NCBI GenBank assembly: GCA_002694985.1
Contig: NZNS01000005.1
Location: 62,001-126,000 of the forward strand
Origin: Parvibaculum sp.
GTDB taxonomy: Bacteria > Pseudomonadota > Alphaproteobacteria > Parvibaculales > Parvibaculaceae
Direction: 5' to 3'
DNA length: 64,000 nt
The notes below the pieces were generated by a model. It saw only the letters and a list, made by a program, of their open reading frames with translations, was not told the DNA's origin and ran no database searches. This document shows, in pieces, positions 51,706 to 60,887 of this stretch; the stretch's first letter is position 1; every line of letters starts with the position of its first letter. Position numbers and translations under genes: made by a program.

Positions 51706-52530
51706 TCAGCGTTTGCGCCGCGCTACCCGCTCGATTTCTTCCGCAACGAGCCGTTCGACCAGCGCAGGCAGGTTCTCGTCAAGCCAGTCCTTGAGCATGG
51801 GACGCAGCATATCGGCCACGATCTCCTCAAGCGTACGACCGCCGGAAGAATCGGCAAGCGAGTTCGCAAGGGCGCCGAAGGCTGCTGAAGTCGCGGTTTC
51901 GGCGTCGCTCGACAGAAGCGGGGACTGATCGGCACTCATGACGGGCTCCTCAACATCGGGGTCGCCAGCCTCGATCACGGGATCGGGCTGCGGCGCAATG
52001 CCTGCGGCAAGGGACGGCGCCACTTCGGGCTCCGGCTCAGGCGCGGATTCCGGTTCGGCTTCAGCTTCGAGCCGGGGCGCGGGCTCGGGTTCCGGCTCCT
52101 GAACGGGTTCAGGTTCCGGCACCGGCACCGGCTCCTGAATGGGCTCGGGTTCCGGCTCGGGCTCGGCGAACTGAATGTCGTCGGCGGCCAGTTCGGGCTC
52201 CGGTGTATAAGCCGGGGCCGCCTGCACAGGCTCCGCAGCCGGCGCCTCGTAGACGGGCTCTTCCGGTGCGGCCTCATCCGGCAGCGCTTCCGTCAGTTCG
52301 AGAATATCGTCTTCTTCCCCGGCAGCAGGTTCGGAAACGGCGGGCTCGACGGCGGCAGGCTCGGGCACGGGTTCCGGCGCGGGCACGGGGTCCGCGGGCG
52401 GAGGCGGAGCAGCCTCGGCGGATGCAGACGGCGCCTCGTCTTCAGGGCCGCTATCCTCCGAAATAATCCGCCTGATGGAGGCTAGAATCTCCTCCATCGT
52501 CGGTTCTTGTGCCTGGCCTTGATTGCTCAT
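51706..52530 (-). CDS. popZ: PopZ-like polar organising protein (DUF2497)
   Basis: Self-assembling polar scaffold. The 274-residue protein has the PopZ three-part plan: an N-terminal helix TMEEILASIRRIISED (residues 11-26) that binds partners, a very Pro/Glu/Ala-rich disordered middle (about 30-195, with repeated PEPEP-type units), and the C-terminal oligomerisation helices GRTLEEIVADMLRPMLKDWL then DENLPALVERLVAEEIERVA. The middle is longer than that of Caulobacter PopZ (177 residues in all), which in that species sets condensate fluidity. It lies between valS and the tolC-like gene, the usual place. Confidence 0.92.
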   Translation of the reverse strand: MSNQGQAQEPTMEEILASIRRIISEDSGPEDEAPSASAEAAPPPPADPVPAPEPVPEPAAVEPAVSEPAAGEEDDILELTEALPDEAAPEEPVYEAPAAEPVQAAPAYTPEPELAADDIQFAEPEPEPEPIQEPVPVPEPEPVQEPEPEPAPRLEAEAEPESAPEPEPEVAPSLAAGIAPQPDPVIEAGDPDVEEPVMSADQSPLLSSDAETATSAAFGALANSLADSSGGRTLEEIVADMLRPMLKDWLDENLPALVERLVAEEIERVARRKR

Positions 52531-52671
52531 TCCTACGCCCTGCTCACACGTGTTTCGCCTTGTCCAGATTAGACAAATAGCAAGAGAACCTTATGAGAAG
52601 TTGAACGAATTTGCCAACTTCCCCTTCATTTCTCTTTAACCGGTTGAACCGGAGGCTGAGCCTGACGCCGC

Positions 52672-54069
52672 TTATTCGTCTCCGGCGGTGCCGAAGCCGA
52701 TCCACTTGTTGCGAACTTCCTCATAATTCCGGGTCGGATCGTAATACTGCACCGGAAGATTGAGAGCCTCAGCTGTCAGAAGGCCCATGGCGGCGAGAAG
52801 TCCGTATTCGGCGACTGCAAGGTCTCGCTCGGCACTGACCAGCGCAACGCGGGCATTGAGCGTTTCCTGTTCGGCGTTCAGCACATCGAGCGTGGTGCGC
52901 GCACCCACTTCCGATTCCTGACGCACACCTTCAAGCGCGATCTCGCTGGCGTTCACGCCTTCCTTGGTGGAAATGATTTTCGCGCGCGACGAACGCAGCG
53001 TGTCCCATGCGTTGCGGACGGCTTCGTCCACCTCGCGCATGGCGGCTGCGACCTCGAGGCGGCTCTGATTGTGAAGCTCCTTCGCCTCGCGGACCTGCGA
53101 ATATTCGATACCGCCCTGATAGAGCGGAATGGTGAGCACCCCGACGAGCGAGCTTTCCTCGACATCGCGAACGGTGAGCGAGGGATCACGCCCATACTGG
53201 TACTGCGCCTGAATATCGATGCTGGGAAGCAGCACACCCTTCGCGACCGAGATCGCCTCGCTGTTTGCCCGTTCGGCATAGCGCGCGGCCTGGAGCCTGG
53301 GATTGTTCCGCTCGGCAAGGGCGCGCGCGGCTTCTTCGCTTTCAGGAAGAGAGGTAACGGCAGGCGGTTTTTCGAGCGTGCCGGGCATCTGGCCGACGAC
53401 GCGCTCATAGAAGGCGCGGCTCGCGGTGAGCTGCGCTTCGGCCGCTGTCAGGTTCGATTTCGACAAGGAGAGACGGGCCTCGGCCTGCGCGGTGTCCGTG
53501 CGGGTGAGTTCGCCGACGCGGAACCGGTCCGTGGTGGCTTCCAGCTGACGCTGGAGCACTTCGACATTGTTGCGATTGAGTTCGACGGTGCTCTGGTCGC
53601 GAATGACGTTCATATAGGCCTGAACGGCATTGAAGAGTATGTCCTGCTCCACGCTCTTCAGTATTTCTCGGCCCGCCAGCACGGCGTATTCCGCCTGATC
53701 GGTCGCGTTGACCGTACGCCCGCCCGCAAAGACGTTCTGGCTGAGCGTCACGGACCCCGTATAGGGCTCGATGTCGCCTTCGGACTTGATACCGCTGTTG
53801 AGGGTCGTTTCCGAATGCGTTGCACCGTAGGTGCCCTGCGCCTGCACGGTCGGACGCCAGCCCGACAGTGCCTGCGGCACACTTTCGTCGGTAGCGCGCA
53901 ACTGGGCGCGCTGTGCGGCCAGCGTCGGGTTGGTCGCATAGGCGGCGGTGAGCGCGTCGGTAAGACTTTCGGCACTAGCGGGCGTGAGGGCCAGAAGGCC
54001 AGTCAGCGCGGTAGTACCAAGGGCGAGGGACAGGATACGTGTCAGGGACGTGATACTGGATCGTTTCAT
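52672..54069 (-). CDS. tolC: TolC-family outer membrane efflux/secretion protein
   Basis: Outer-membrane channel for efflux pumps or type I secretion. The 465-residue protein starts with a signal peptide (MKRSSITSLTRILSLALG...ASA), then ESLTDALTAAYATNPTLAAQ, two OEP repeats of paired coiled coils, and strand sequences such as GGRTVNATDQAEYAVLAGRE and LYQGGIEYSQVREAKELHNQ. The N-termini of both repeats align, as in TolC. I set the start at 54069, in front of the signal peptide; an upstream ATG at 54132 adds a Cys/Arg-rich stretch. The partner pump is not in the window. The PCMT-like gene upstream is a conserved neighbour. Confidence 0.92.
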   Translation of the reverse strand: MKRSSITSLTRILSLALGTTALTGLLALTPASAESLTDALTAAYATNPTLAAQRAQLRATDESVPQALSGWRPTVQAQGTYGATHSETTLNSGIKSEGDIEPYTGSVTLSQNVFAGGRTVNATDQAEYAVLAGREILKSVEQDILFNAVQAYMNVIRDQSTVELNRNNVEVLQRQLEATTDRFRVGELTRTDTAQAEARLSLSKSNLTAAEAQLTASRAFYERVVGQMPGTLEKPPAVTSLPESEEAARALAERNNPRLQAARYAERANSEAISVAKGVLLPSIDIQAQYQYGRDPSLTVRDVEESSLVGVLTIPLYQGGIEYSQVREAKELHNQSRLEVAAAMREVDEAVRNAWDTLRSSRAKIISTKEGVNASEIALEGVRQESEVGARTTLDVLNAEQETLNARVALVSAERDLAVAEYGLLAAMGLLTAEALNLPVQYYDPTRNYEEVRNKWIGFGTAGDE

Positions 54070-54220
54070 TCTTCTTACTTCTCCGCGAAAGAGGCGGCTT
54101 CGTCCCTCAACGCATCCGCAGGTGAACCTCAAGACCGGCAGGCTAAATGTAGGAAAGGAGAATTGCTATTCCCAGATCGAGAAGTATTTTCCGTGAATAG
54201 GTGCAATCTGCCAGCAAAAG

Positions 54221-54883
54221 TCAGAAAACAAAGCTTTCGACCGGCTCGAAGCCCGGAAGAAAGCGAACATTTGCATCGAATGCATCGCGCCCACTGAATG
54301 AGTCGCCCGAGCGGACATAAAGCCGTGCCCGGCCCGAAACGCCATCTCCCAGCACACAGACGAGACGGCCATCCTCGCGAAGTTGCTTCTGCAATGATTC
54401 CGGGACCGAACTGACCATGCCGTTGATGAAGATGACATCATAGGGTGCCTGCTTCGCATAACCTTCCGGCAAAGCCCCCGTCACGACGACTGCATTGTCG
54501 ACACTGAGATCGGAAAGCGTGGCACCGGCCTGCGCAGCAAGCGCCTCGTCGCATTCAAGTGCGACGACCGTGCCCGCGACGCGCGACAGTACGGCAGTGG
54601 AGTAGCCCGAACCGCAACCGACATCGAGGACGAGATCGTCGGCACCGATTTCGGCAAGCTGAACGAGCTTCGCAAAGACACGCGGCTCCATGAGAAAGCG
54701 CGGCGGCGTCCCGTCCGCGATCTTCACGTCTTCGTCCATATAGGCAATGCCCTGCCGGGCGGTCGGTACGAAACGCTCGCGCGGGACCGCGGCCAGGGCA
54801 TCGATGACGCGCTCATCCGTAACGGAATTCACACGGACCTGGCTCTCGACCATGTTGTGACGGGCTGCGGCAAAGTCGGTCAT
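54221..54883 (-). CDS. PCMT-like SAM-dependent methyltransferase beside tolC
   Basis: The 220-residue protein has the protein-L-isoaspartate methyltransferase fold: DALAAVPRERFVP, GIAYMDEDVKIADGTPPRFL, and the SAM motif LVLDVGCGSGYSTAVLSR. The substrate segment that reads LPIECGQTISQP in the Pcm at 29.6 kb is here IADGTPPRFLMEP, so substrate specificity is probably different. The family beside tolC in Alphaproteobacteria is annotated as isoaspartate methyltransferase, but its function is not established. It lies about 150 bases upstream of the tolC-like start on the same strand. Confidence 0.88.
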   Translation of the reverse strand: MTDFAAARHNMVESQVRVNSVTDERVIDALAAVPRERFVPTARQGIAYMDEDVKIADGTPPRFLMEPRVFAKLVQLAEIGADDLVLDVGCGSGYSTAVLSRVAGTVVALECDEALAAQAGATLSDLSVDNAVVVTGALPEGYAKQAPYDVIFINGMVSSVPESLQKQLREDGRLVCVLGDGVSGRARLYVRSGDSFSGRDAFDANVRFLPGFEPVESFVF

Positions 54884-55162
54884 GATCTCTTCCAGAGGCT
54901 TGGGCCCAAGACGGCCCTCATGTAAGGCGATTTGCCCGCGTTTATACTGGTCCCGGCGTTCAAACTCAATTCGCGGAATGTCGCGGGCTGGAATGCCCCG
55001 GCATTAAGAGTAAGGAAAGCCCAATGTCGTATTGGTCGTTGTACCCGGGCCGGGGAATTGCTATACCCCGCCCGCCCCGAGATTGCGGCAACGAACCCCC
55101 GGACGATCGGAGATTCGCCTCAATATCATGCCGGCCGCTCAGCCGGATGCTCAGGGAAGATT

Positions 55163-55236
55163 GGCCACGTGGCGGAGTGGTGACGCAGCGGACTGCAAAT
55201 CCGTATACCCCGGTTCGATTCCGGGCGTGGCCTCCA
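55163..55236 (+). tRNA. tRNA-Cys (anticodon GCA)
   Basis: Cloverleaf: acceptor GGCCACG/CGTGGCC, D-arm region GGCGGAGTGGTGACGC, anticodon loop CTGCAAA with GCA at 55195-55197, T-arm CCCGGTTCGATTCCGGG, discriminator T and CCA at 55234-55236. Possible promoter elements lie upstream: TTGTAC at about 55036 and TATACC 17 bases later. Confidence 0.96.
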
Positions 55237-55259
55237 ATCACCTCATATCGATGAACGAG

Positions 55260-55292
55260 CAAGAATCCCGCCCCGGCGGGCCCGTATTCTTG
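55260..55292. terminator. Bidirectional hairpin between tRNA-Cys and the ligase gene
   Basis: CAAGAAT and ATTCTTG are inverted copies at the outer ends, with an inner stem of CCCGCC and GGCGGG. The position between convergent transcripts (tRNA-Cys and the O-antigen-ligase-like gene) fits a shared terminator. Confidence 0.55.
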
Positions 55293-55300
55293 TGTCTGGC

Positions 55301-56623
55301 TTATGTCTGGAAGCCGGAGGCGCCAGGGGCAATATCCGGCGCTGCCCGCGACGGCATCCGCAGGATGTGCCGCCGCCCGCCGCTGCGATCCTCGACAGCG
55401 AGCATCACGCCCCAGAGCGCCCCCATCAAAAGATAGAAATGGCGCCAGTTATCGATATCGATAATGACGGCTTCGCCGACATGGCCGAGGACCGCCGCGT
55501 AGATGACGATGAGTATCCCCTGCTCCGGACTGTCGCGGCCGATGGCGCGCCAGCCCCTCACCAGAGAGAGGATCACGAACGCGAGAAAGGCCAGCCCCGC
55601 CAGAAAGCCGCCGCCAACAAGGATGTGCAGATAGACGTTATGGGTATCGAGCTTGTTGATCATCGCCCATTGCGCCGGACCGAGGCCAAGCGGTTTTTCC
55701 AGCGCCATCGCCAGCGCCCGCGACTGGCTCTGGAAGCGTCCATGATCGGGGTCCGTGTCGTAGCTCTGAGTCAGCGAAGCGCGCTGGGCAAAGAGGTCCG
55801 CCACCTTGGGGCTCGACAGCGCAAAGCCGACCACACCCACCATCACCACAACCGCAAGCGCACCGAAGCAGATGAGACGCATCGTCTGGAGATAGGATTT
55901 CGAGGTCGAAAGCGTCAGACCAAAAAAGACGAGGCCCGCAAAGAGAAGATTGCCCCAGGCGCCGCGCGAGAAGCTGAGCAGGAGCGCAAGCATCAGCACG
56001 CCGAGCGGCAGGACCATCCAGAGAGCGCGGACCGACTGCGCGGTACTGAGCTTCCAGGCGAGAAAGAGGATCGGCGCGACCAGAAAGGGACCGAAGACAT
56101 TCGGATCGTTGAAGGTGCCCCGAGCGCGATCATATTCGGTGAAGATTTCCGCTCCCGGCAGCAAGGCGAAATACCCGATAATGCCGAGCGCCGCCGCAAT
56201 CGTCGCCGCCGCCGTATAGGCCCAGAAGATTTGCAGGAGCCGCCGCATCGGATCCGCATAGACCCATGACGCAAAAAAGAGAAAGCTGCCGACGAGATAG
56301 ACCGTCGTCATCAGCGCAGGCTGCACAAGATCCATGTAGAGCGCATCCATCGCGGCAATTCCATAGCCTGCGACGATGAGCCCCCAAAACGCCGCAGGCG
56401 TGCCGAGACGGCGCGGGAAACGAAGCCCGAGAAGAAAAAGAAGAGCTATCGTGCCCGCCATCATCAGGTCATAGGGCGACGGATTATCCTGTGTCCGGTC
56501 CGAGCGGACATAGAAACTCGTGAGGATGACAAGCACGACAAGACATTCGGCGAGAAGCACCGCGAGCGGACGGCCCGGAGCCCCCTTTCGTCGGTCGCCG
56601 ATATCAATCTGCCAGCCATCCAT
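55301..56623 (-). CDS. O-antigen ligase/Wzy-type membrane protein
   Basis: The 440-residue integral membrane protein has about ten to eleven helices and the Wzy_C (O-antigen ligase/polymerase) pattern: ARGTFNDPNVFGPFLVAPIL, LLLSFSRGAWGNLLF, and after a large periplasmic loop LGLGPAQW...DTHNVYLHILVGGG with the conserved His. It probably polymerises repeat units or ligates polysaccharide. In reading order it is third after the Wza-like and GT4 genes, and its start lies three bases past the GT4 stop, so it belongs to the same unit. ExoQ-like proteins are the closest known role in rhizobia. Confidence 0.88.
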   Translation of the reverse strand: MDGWQIDIGDRRKGAPGRPLAVLLAECLVVLVILTSFYVRSDRTQDNPSPYDLMMAGTIALLFLLGLRFPRRLGTPAAFWGLIVAGYGIAAMDALYMDLVQPALMTTVYLVGSFLFFASWVYADPMRRLLQIFWAYTAAATIAAALGIIGYFALLPGAEIFTEYDRARGTFNDPNVFGPFLVAPILFLAWKLSTAQSVRALWMVLPLGVLMLALLLSFSRGAWGNLLFAGLVFFGLTLSTSKSYLQTMRLICFGALAVVVMVGVVGFALSSPKVADLFAQRASLTQSYDTDPDHGRFQSQSRALAMALEKPLGLGPAQWAMINKLDTHNVYLHILVGGGFLAGLAFLAFVILSLVRGWRAIGRDSPEQGILIVIYAAVLGHVGEAVIIDIDNWRHFYLLMGALWGVMLAVEDRSGGRRHILRMPSRAAPDIAPGASGFQT

Positions 56624-56626
56624 GGC

Positions 56627-57856
56627 TCAACGCTCCGCGCCAGTGAAGCCTCGGCGCGCGGGCGTCTCCACCCCGCCCATGCGCGCCGTCGCCTCTCCGG
56701 TCTCACGCATATCGAGGAGCCGTGCATAAAAGCCGTCCACGCCCTCGACCATGCGGGCAACGGAAAAGAATTCGCGAACGCGCTCTCGAAGCGCAATGGC
56801 ATCGGCTTCGAGAGCTGCAGGATCGTCAATGGCACGCGCCAGCGCGCCGGCAAGCGCAGCCACATCCTCCGGCGGCACGAGGCGGGAACTGAGAGATCCG
56901 AAAATCTCCGGTACACCGCCAACCTTCGTTGCAATGAGGGGCATTCCCGCCGCCGCAGCTTCAAGCGCCACGTAAGGCAGCGATTCGTGCCAGGACGGCA
57001 TCACCACCACGCGGGCAAGAGCGAAAGCCTCGCGCGCGGGCAGCGCTCCCATGAATTCGATCGCCGCTTCGCCGCCTGCTTGTGCCGCCATCTTCTCGAA
57101 TTCGGCTCGGTCCGGACCGGCGCCGACGATGCGGATGCGGACAGGCCGCGAAAGGGAGGAGGCCGCCTGGATGAGCGTCGACACACCCTTCAGCATGCGA
57201 AGTTCACCGATGAAAAGAAAGTCGGCAAGATCGTCTGCCGGGATTACCGGCTCGAACTCCGGCACAGAGAGACCGTTATGGATGACGACGGTCGGCGCAG
57301 CAGGCTTGCCGACCTTGGCGCGGTAGGCATTACGGCTGAACTCGGATTCAAAGATGAGACCGTCGCTACGCTGACGCATCAGCCGCTCGGCGCCCAGATA
57401 GACCAAGCCCTCAAGGCTTGCCGCACCATAATGCAGCGATCCGCCATGCGGTGTGTAGACGCGCAGCGCCTCCGGCGCACCGCCTGCAAGACGCGCAAGC
57501 ATGCCGCCCTTGGCGCCATGGCCATGGACAATATCGGGCTCCAGCCAACGCAGCAGGCGCGATACTTCGCGGATATTCACGATGTCGCCAAGACCGGGAA
57601 GCCGCGACATGGAAACGACATGGAGGCCGAGGCCGCATTGGGGCGCGAGTTTCGCAAGCGCCGCCGCAGCCCGCTCGTCCGGCGGCTCGGCGCAGATCAC
57701 GCCAACCGCGATACCCGCTTCCTGCTGCCCGGCGACGAGATCGCGTACATGACGAAAGAGACCACCCATCGGCAGGCGCATGACATGAACGGCCTTGCGC
57801 ACCCTCTTGCGCGCGTCTTTTTGACCGTTCTGGCCGTTATGCGCAGCAGCGGTCAT
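56627..57856 (-). CDS. GT4-family glycosyltransferase
   Basis: The 409-residue protein has GT-B fold signs: N-terminal MRLPMGGLFRHVRDL, the middle IVHGHGAKGGMLARL, and the C-terminal donor-binding region with DFLFIGELRMLKGVSTLI, VMPSWHESLPYVALEAAAAG and PLIATKVGGVPEI, where the E-x7-E pair is characteristic of GT4. Sugar donor and acceptor are unknown. It overlaps the Wza-like gene by four bases (ATGA) and precedes the ligase-like gene, so it likely builds the same exported polysaccharide. Confidence 0.9.
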   Translation of the reverse strand: MTAAAHNGQNGQKDARKRVRKAVHVMRLPMGGLFRHVRDLVAGQQEAGIAVGVICAEPPDERAAAALAKLAPQCGLGLHVVSMSRLPGLGDIVNIREVSRLLRWLEPDIVHGHGAKGGMLARLAGGAPEALRVYTPHGGSLHYGAASLEGLVYLGAERLMRQRSDGLIFESEFSRNAYRAKVGKPAAPTVVIHNGLSVPEFEPVIPADDLADFLFIGELRMLKGVSTLIQAASSLSRPVRIRIVGAGPDRAEFEKMAAQAGGEAAIEFMGALPAREAFALARVVVMPSWHESLPYVALEAAAAGMPLIATKVGGVPEIFGSLSSRLVPPEDVAALAGALARAIDDPAALEADAIALRERVREFFSVARMVEGVDGFYARLLDMRETGEATARMGGVETPARRGFTGAER

Positions 57857-58416
57857 CAGAAATAGCGCTCCCGCACGAGGATCGTATCGCCCGGCAGGAC
57901 GGGCGCCGTGCTGTCGACGCCAAGCTCGACGATGTGATCGCCGCGATTGCGCGTGATCTTCACCCGATCCTCATCTGCGCGGTAGGTGAAGCCACCCGCG
58001 ACCGCGACCGCGCTCTGAACCGTCATGCCGTTCACGTAAGGATACTGACCGGCGCGCTGCACCTCACCGAGAATGAAGAATGGTCGGAACTCCGTGACCT
58101 GCACACTGACATTGGGATTGCGCAGCAAGGTCGTGCCGAGCTGGGCAGCGACGACATCCTCGAACTCGTCGGTGGTGAGACCGCGCGCCTGAATGGGGGG
58201 CATCAGCGGCATGGAGACGGCACCGGAACTGTCTACGGTGAAATCGCCGCTGAGTTCGGCCTGACCGAAGACGACGATGCGCAGCTTGTCGCCTGTATCG
58301 AGGCGATAGGTATCGTTTTCAGTGGAGACTGGACGTTCGGCAATGACCCCCCGCTCCGCGCAGCCGGAGACTGCGGCGAAAATCGCCATCAGGAAAAGGG
58401 CGAGACGAAGCTTCAT
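57856..58416 (-). CDS. Polysaccharide export lipoprotein, Wza-like
   Basis: The 186-residue outer-membrane lipoprotein carries a lipobox (MAIFAAVSGC) at about residue 20, the polysaccharide-export domain (YRLDTGDKLRIVVFGQAELS) at about residues 38-110, and one SLBB domain (FFILGEVQRAGQYPYVNGMT). Wza has more C-terminal domains and 379 residues; this short form is like those in rhizobial and sphingomonad loci. The start at 58416 gives the signal peptide; the open frame goes on to 58536 with no signal. It heads the three-gene unit and diverges from the Wzc-like gene, its expected partner. Confidence 0.9.
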   Translation of the reverse strand: MKLRLALFLMAIFAAVSGCAERGVIAERPVSTENDTYRLDTGDKLRIVVFGQAELSGDFTVDSSGAVSMPLMPPIQARGLTTDEFEDVVAAQLGTTLLRNPNVSVQVTEFRPFFILGEVQRAGQYPYVNGMTVQSAVAVAGGFTYRADEDRVKITRNRGDHIVELGVDSTAPVLPGDTILVRERYF

Positions 58417-58664
58417 GGACAGACTCTCTGGAAAGGTTTCGTGCTTCTGGAGACTAGGGGGCGGAAGGTTAATTTTTTCGAAATTGCCGGTATGCCTGGG
58501 CGTGTTAACGGGATGAAAACCGGCGCTCCCCGCCATTTTGGGAGGGCGCGTTAAGGCTTCCGTTACCTAAACGCCCTCTACTGCCAAGCGGCACTGGACG
58601 CAGTGTCCCTGCCTGCCCGGCTTCTCGTCCGGACAAGCGGGCAAGTACTTCCAGAGCGGAACGC

Positions 58665-60887
58665 ATGACAGATACCCATCCGAACTCCGTAGTCACTTTC
58701 GGCGACCGCCGTCGCAACGCGCCAAATGAGAGCGCGGCGGGCGATATTTCGCCGTGGGAAGTGCTGCGCGGCGTATGGGCCCGCAAGGAAATCATCCTCG
58801 GCGCATTTCTGGCCTTCATGGTCGTCGCCGCGTTCTGGCTGTTCACGGCAACACCGACATACACCGTCGAAACCCGCGTGATGCTTGCGCCGCGCGCGGG
58901 CGAAATTTCGACTTTCGACAATGAGAGTTCGCCGCTGCTGCCCGATGTGCAGACCCTTCAGACCGAAATCCAGGTGCTGACCTCGCGCCCGTTGATTGCG
59001 CGCCTCATCACCGATCTCGGCCTTGCCTCCAATCCCGAATTCAATCCGGCGCTTCGCTCGCCGGGCTTCCTCAGGCGCATCGCTGTTGCCTTCGGTATGC
59101 GCGCGCGCCACCCTGTAACCGATATCGAGGAAATCACCGACGTCGTCCTTTCGCGGCTGGAGGTCTATCAGAAGACAAATTCCCGCGTCATCGCCATTGT
59201 CTTTACCTCCGTCGACCCGCGCATGGCGGCCATCGTTCCCAACCGGCTTGCCGAACTTTATATCGAGCAGCAGATCGAGCAGCGCACGGGCGTGACCAGC
59301 GAAGCCACGAAATGGCTCGCCGAACAGATCGAGGAACTGCGCGACAAGGTGCAGAAATCCGAAGCCGCTGTGGAAACCTTCCGAACGCGCTCCGGGCTCT
59401 TCCTGACCGACGGTTCCACCCTGCCCCAGCAACAGCTCACGCAGCTTAACAGCCAGCTTTCCACCGCCGAGGCCGACCGTGCCGCCGCGCAGGCCAAACT
59501 CAGCAATGCGCGCGAACTTCTTGCATCCGGCAATGCGGTGAACTCCGCCGCCGAAGTGCTGCAATCGCCGCTGATCCAGAACCTGCGCCAGCAGGAGGTG
59601 GCACTCCGCGCCCAGATTGCGCAGATGTCGGAGACGATGCTGCCGACGCATCCGCGACTTCAGGAAGAACAGGCAAACCTCGCCGACCTCGAACGCCAGA
59701 TCGAAAAAGAGGTTTTGAAGATCATCGAGGCGCTGGAGAATGAGGCGCGCGTGGCCAATGCGCGCGTGAACTCGCTCCGCGCAAGCCTGAACCAGCTACA
59801 GCGCCGTATGGGCGAACTGAACCAGGACGAGGTGAAACTGCGGGCACTCCAGCGCGACGCGGACTCAAACCGTGCCTTGCTCGAATCCTTCCTGTTGCGC
59901 TACCAGCAGGCAAAGGCGCGCGCGGAAGCCGACGCACAGGCAGCGAATGCACGCATCGTCTCGCGCGCCCAGCAGCCCGTCGAGGCAACCTTCCCGCGCA
60001 TGTCGTCCGCGCTCACCTTCGCCACAGTCGCGGGCATCGTTTTCGCTTTCCTCGTCACTTTCCTGATCGAGGTCTTCGCGCGCGGTTTCCGCACCGGCGA
60101 GCAAGCCGAACGCACAACGGGAATGCCCTTTCTCGGCCTCGTGCCGGAAACGGAAACGAAGCGCGGCACCCCCGCGCCCGCCGACGGCATTATCCACAAT
60201 CCCTCGGGGCCTTATGCTGAAGCCATCCGCGCCCTTCAGGGACATGTTCTGCTTGCCCGTGTCGGTGAGCGGCGCGCCCGCACCGTGCTTGTTACCTCCG
60301 CTCTTGAAGGCGAAGGCAAGACGGAGACGGCTGCCAGCCTCGCCCGCGTCTTTGCGCTCGGCGGATATCGCACGATCATTGTCGACGCAGACATGCGTGA
60401 CGCCTCCGTTCACAAAGCATTGAATGTCTCGCGCCGTCCCGGCCTTGCCGATCTGCTGATGAGCCGCGCAGCCTTTCAGCACGTTATCCGCAAGGATTCC
60501 ATGAGCCCCGCCCACGTCATGCAGGCGGGCACACCCATCGCCAATCCGACCGGCGCCCTTGCCTCATCGCAGATGCACTGGGTGCTCAGCGCGCTTCAGC
60601 AGACCTATGATTATGTGATCATCGATTCGCCCGCGACCCTTTCGGCCGCAGACGCGCAAGTGCTCGCAAAAGCCGCGGACGTAACGATACTCGTGGTGAA
60701 ATGGTCCTCGACGGGCCGCCGCGTCGTTGCCCGCGCGCTGAAGCTTCTCTCGGCGGCGAGCAGCCGCCGCGTGGGCATCCTGCTGACGCGGGTGAACCTG
60801 CGCCGCTACCGCCGCTATGGCGACGAGGCGCTGCGGGAATATCCCGCATACCCCGCCCAGCAACGAGTTGCGGCGCATCGGGCCTGA
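58665..60887 (+). CDS. Wzc-like polysaccharide copolymerase and tyrosine kinase
   Basis: Inner-membrane protein controlling chain length and export. The 740-residue protein has a Wzz domain with the first helix at about 44-64 (IILGAFLAFMVVAAFWLFTA), long periplasmic coiled coils (about 195-420) and a second helix near 450 (LTFATVAGIVFAFLVTFLIE). The cytoplasmic BY-kinase follows: Walker A SALEGEGKTETAA, Walker A' IIVDADMRD, Walker B VIIDSPATL. The tail (RRYRRYGDEALREYPAYPAQ) has four Tyr that could be the autophosphorylated cluster. It diverges from the Wza-like gene and ends next to the convergent JmjC-like gene. Confidence 0.93.
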   Translation: MTDTHPNSVVTFGDRRRNAPNESAAGDISPWEVLRGVWARKEIILGAFLAFMVVAAFWLFTATPTYTVETRVMLAPRAGEISTFDNESSPLLPDVQTLQTEIQVLTSRPLIARLITDLGLASNPEFNPALRSPGFLRRIAVAFGMRARHPVTDIEEITDVVLSRLEVYQKTNSRVIAIVFTSVDPRMAAIVPNRLAELYIEQQIEQRTGVTSEATKWLAEQIEELRDKVQKSEAAVETFRTRSGLFLTDGSTLPQQQLTQLNSQLSTAEADRAAAQAKLSNARELLASGNAVNSAAEVLQSPLIQNLRQQEVALRAQIAQMSETMLPTHPRLQEEQANLADLERQIEKEVLKIIEALENEARVANARVNSLRASLNQLQRRMGELNQDEVKLRALQRDADSNRALLESFLLRYQQAKARAEADAQAANARIVSRAQQPVEATFPRMSSALTFATVAGIVFAFLVTFLIEVFARGFRTGEQAERTTGMPFLGLVPETETKRGTPAPADGIIHNPSGPYAEAIRALQGHVLLARVGERRARTVLVTSALEGEGKTETAASLARVFALGGYRTIIVDADMRDASVHKALNVSRRPGLADLLMSRAAFQHVIRKDSMSPAHVMQAGTPIANPTGALASSQMHWVLSALQQTYDYVIIDSPATLSAADAQVLAKAADVTILVVKWSSTGRRVVARALKLLSAASSRRVGILLTRVNLRRYRRYGDEALREYPAYPAQQRVAAHRA

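Noticed and set aside
52000..52400. Repetitive GGCTCCGG-like sequence as a possible CRISPR or minisatellite
   Set aside because: The repetition reflects Pro/Glu codons of the PopZ linker, with no regular spacers.
52627..52645. TTAA-N7-AACC near the tolC/popZ gap as a CtrA site
   Set aside because: The second half does not match TTAA, so the CtrA consensus is not met.
54958..54972. GTTC-N7-ATTC near the PCMT-like start, similar to an SOS box
   Set aside because: One mismatch in an invariant half-site, and neither neighbour is a known repair gene.
55024..55254. 76-codon plus-strand frame starting MSYWSLYPG with AAGGA upstream
   Set aside because: The ribosome-site-like sequence is tempting, but the frame runs straight through tRNA-Cys and shows no protein features.
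58550..58568. TTAA-N7-GTTA upstream of the Wzc-like gene as a CtrA site
   Set aside because: Only a half match; chance occurrence is likely in a promoter region.
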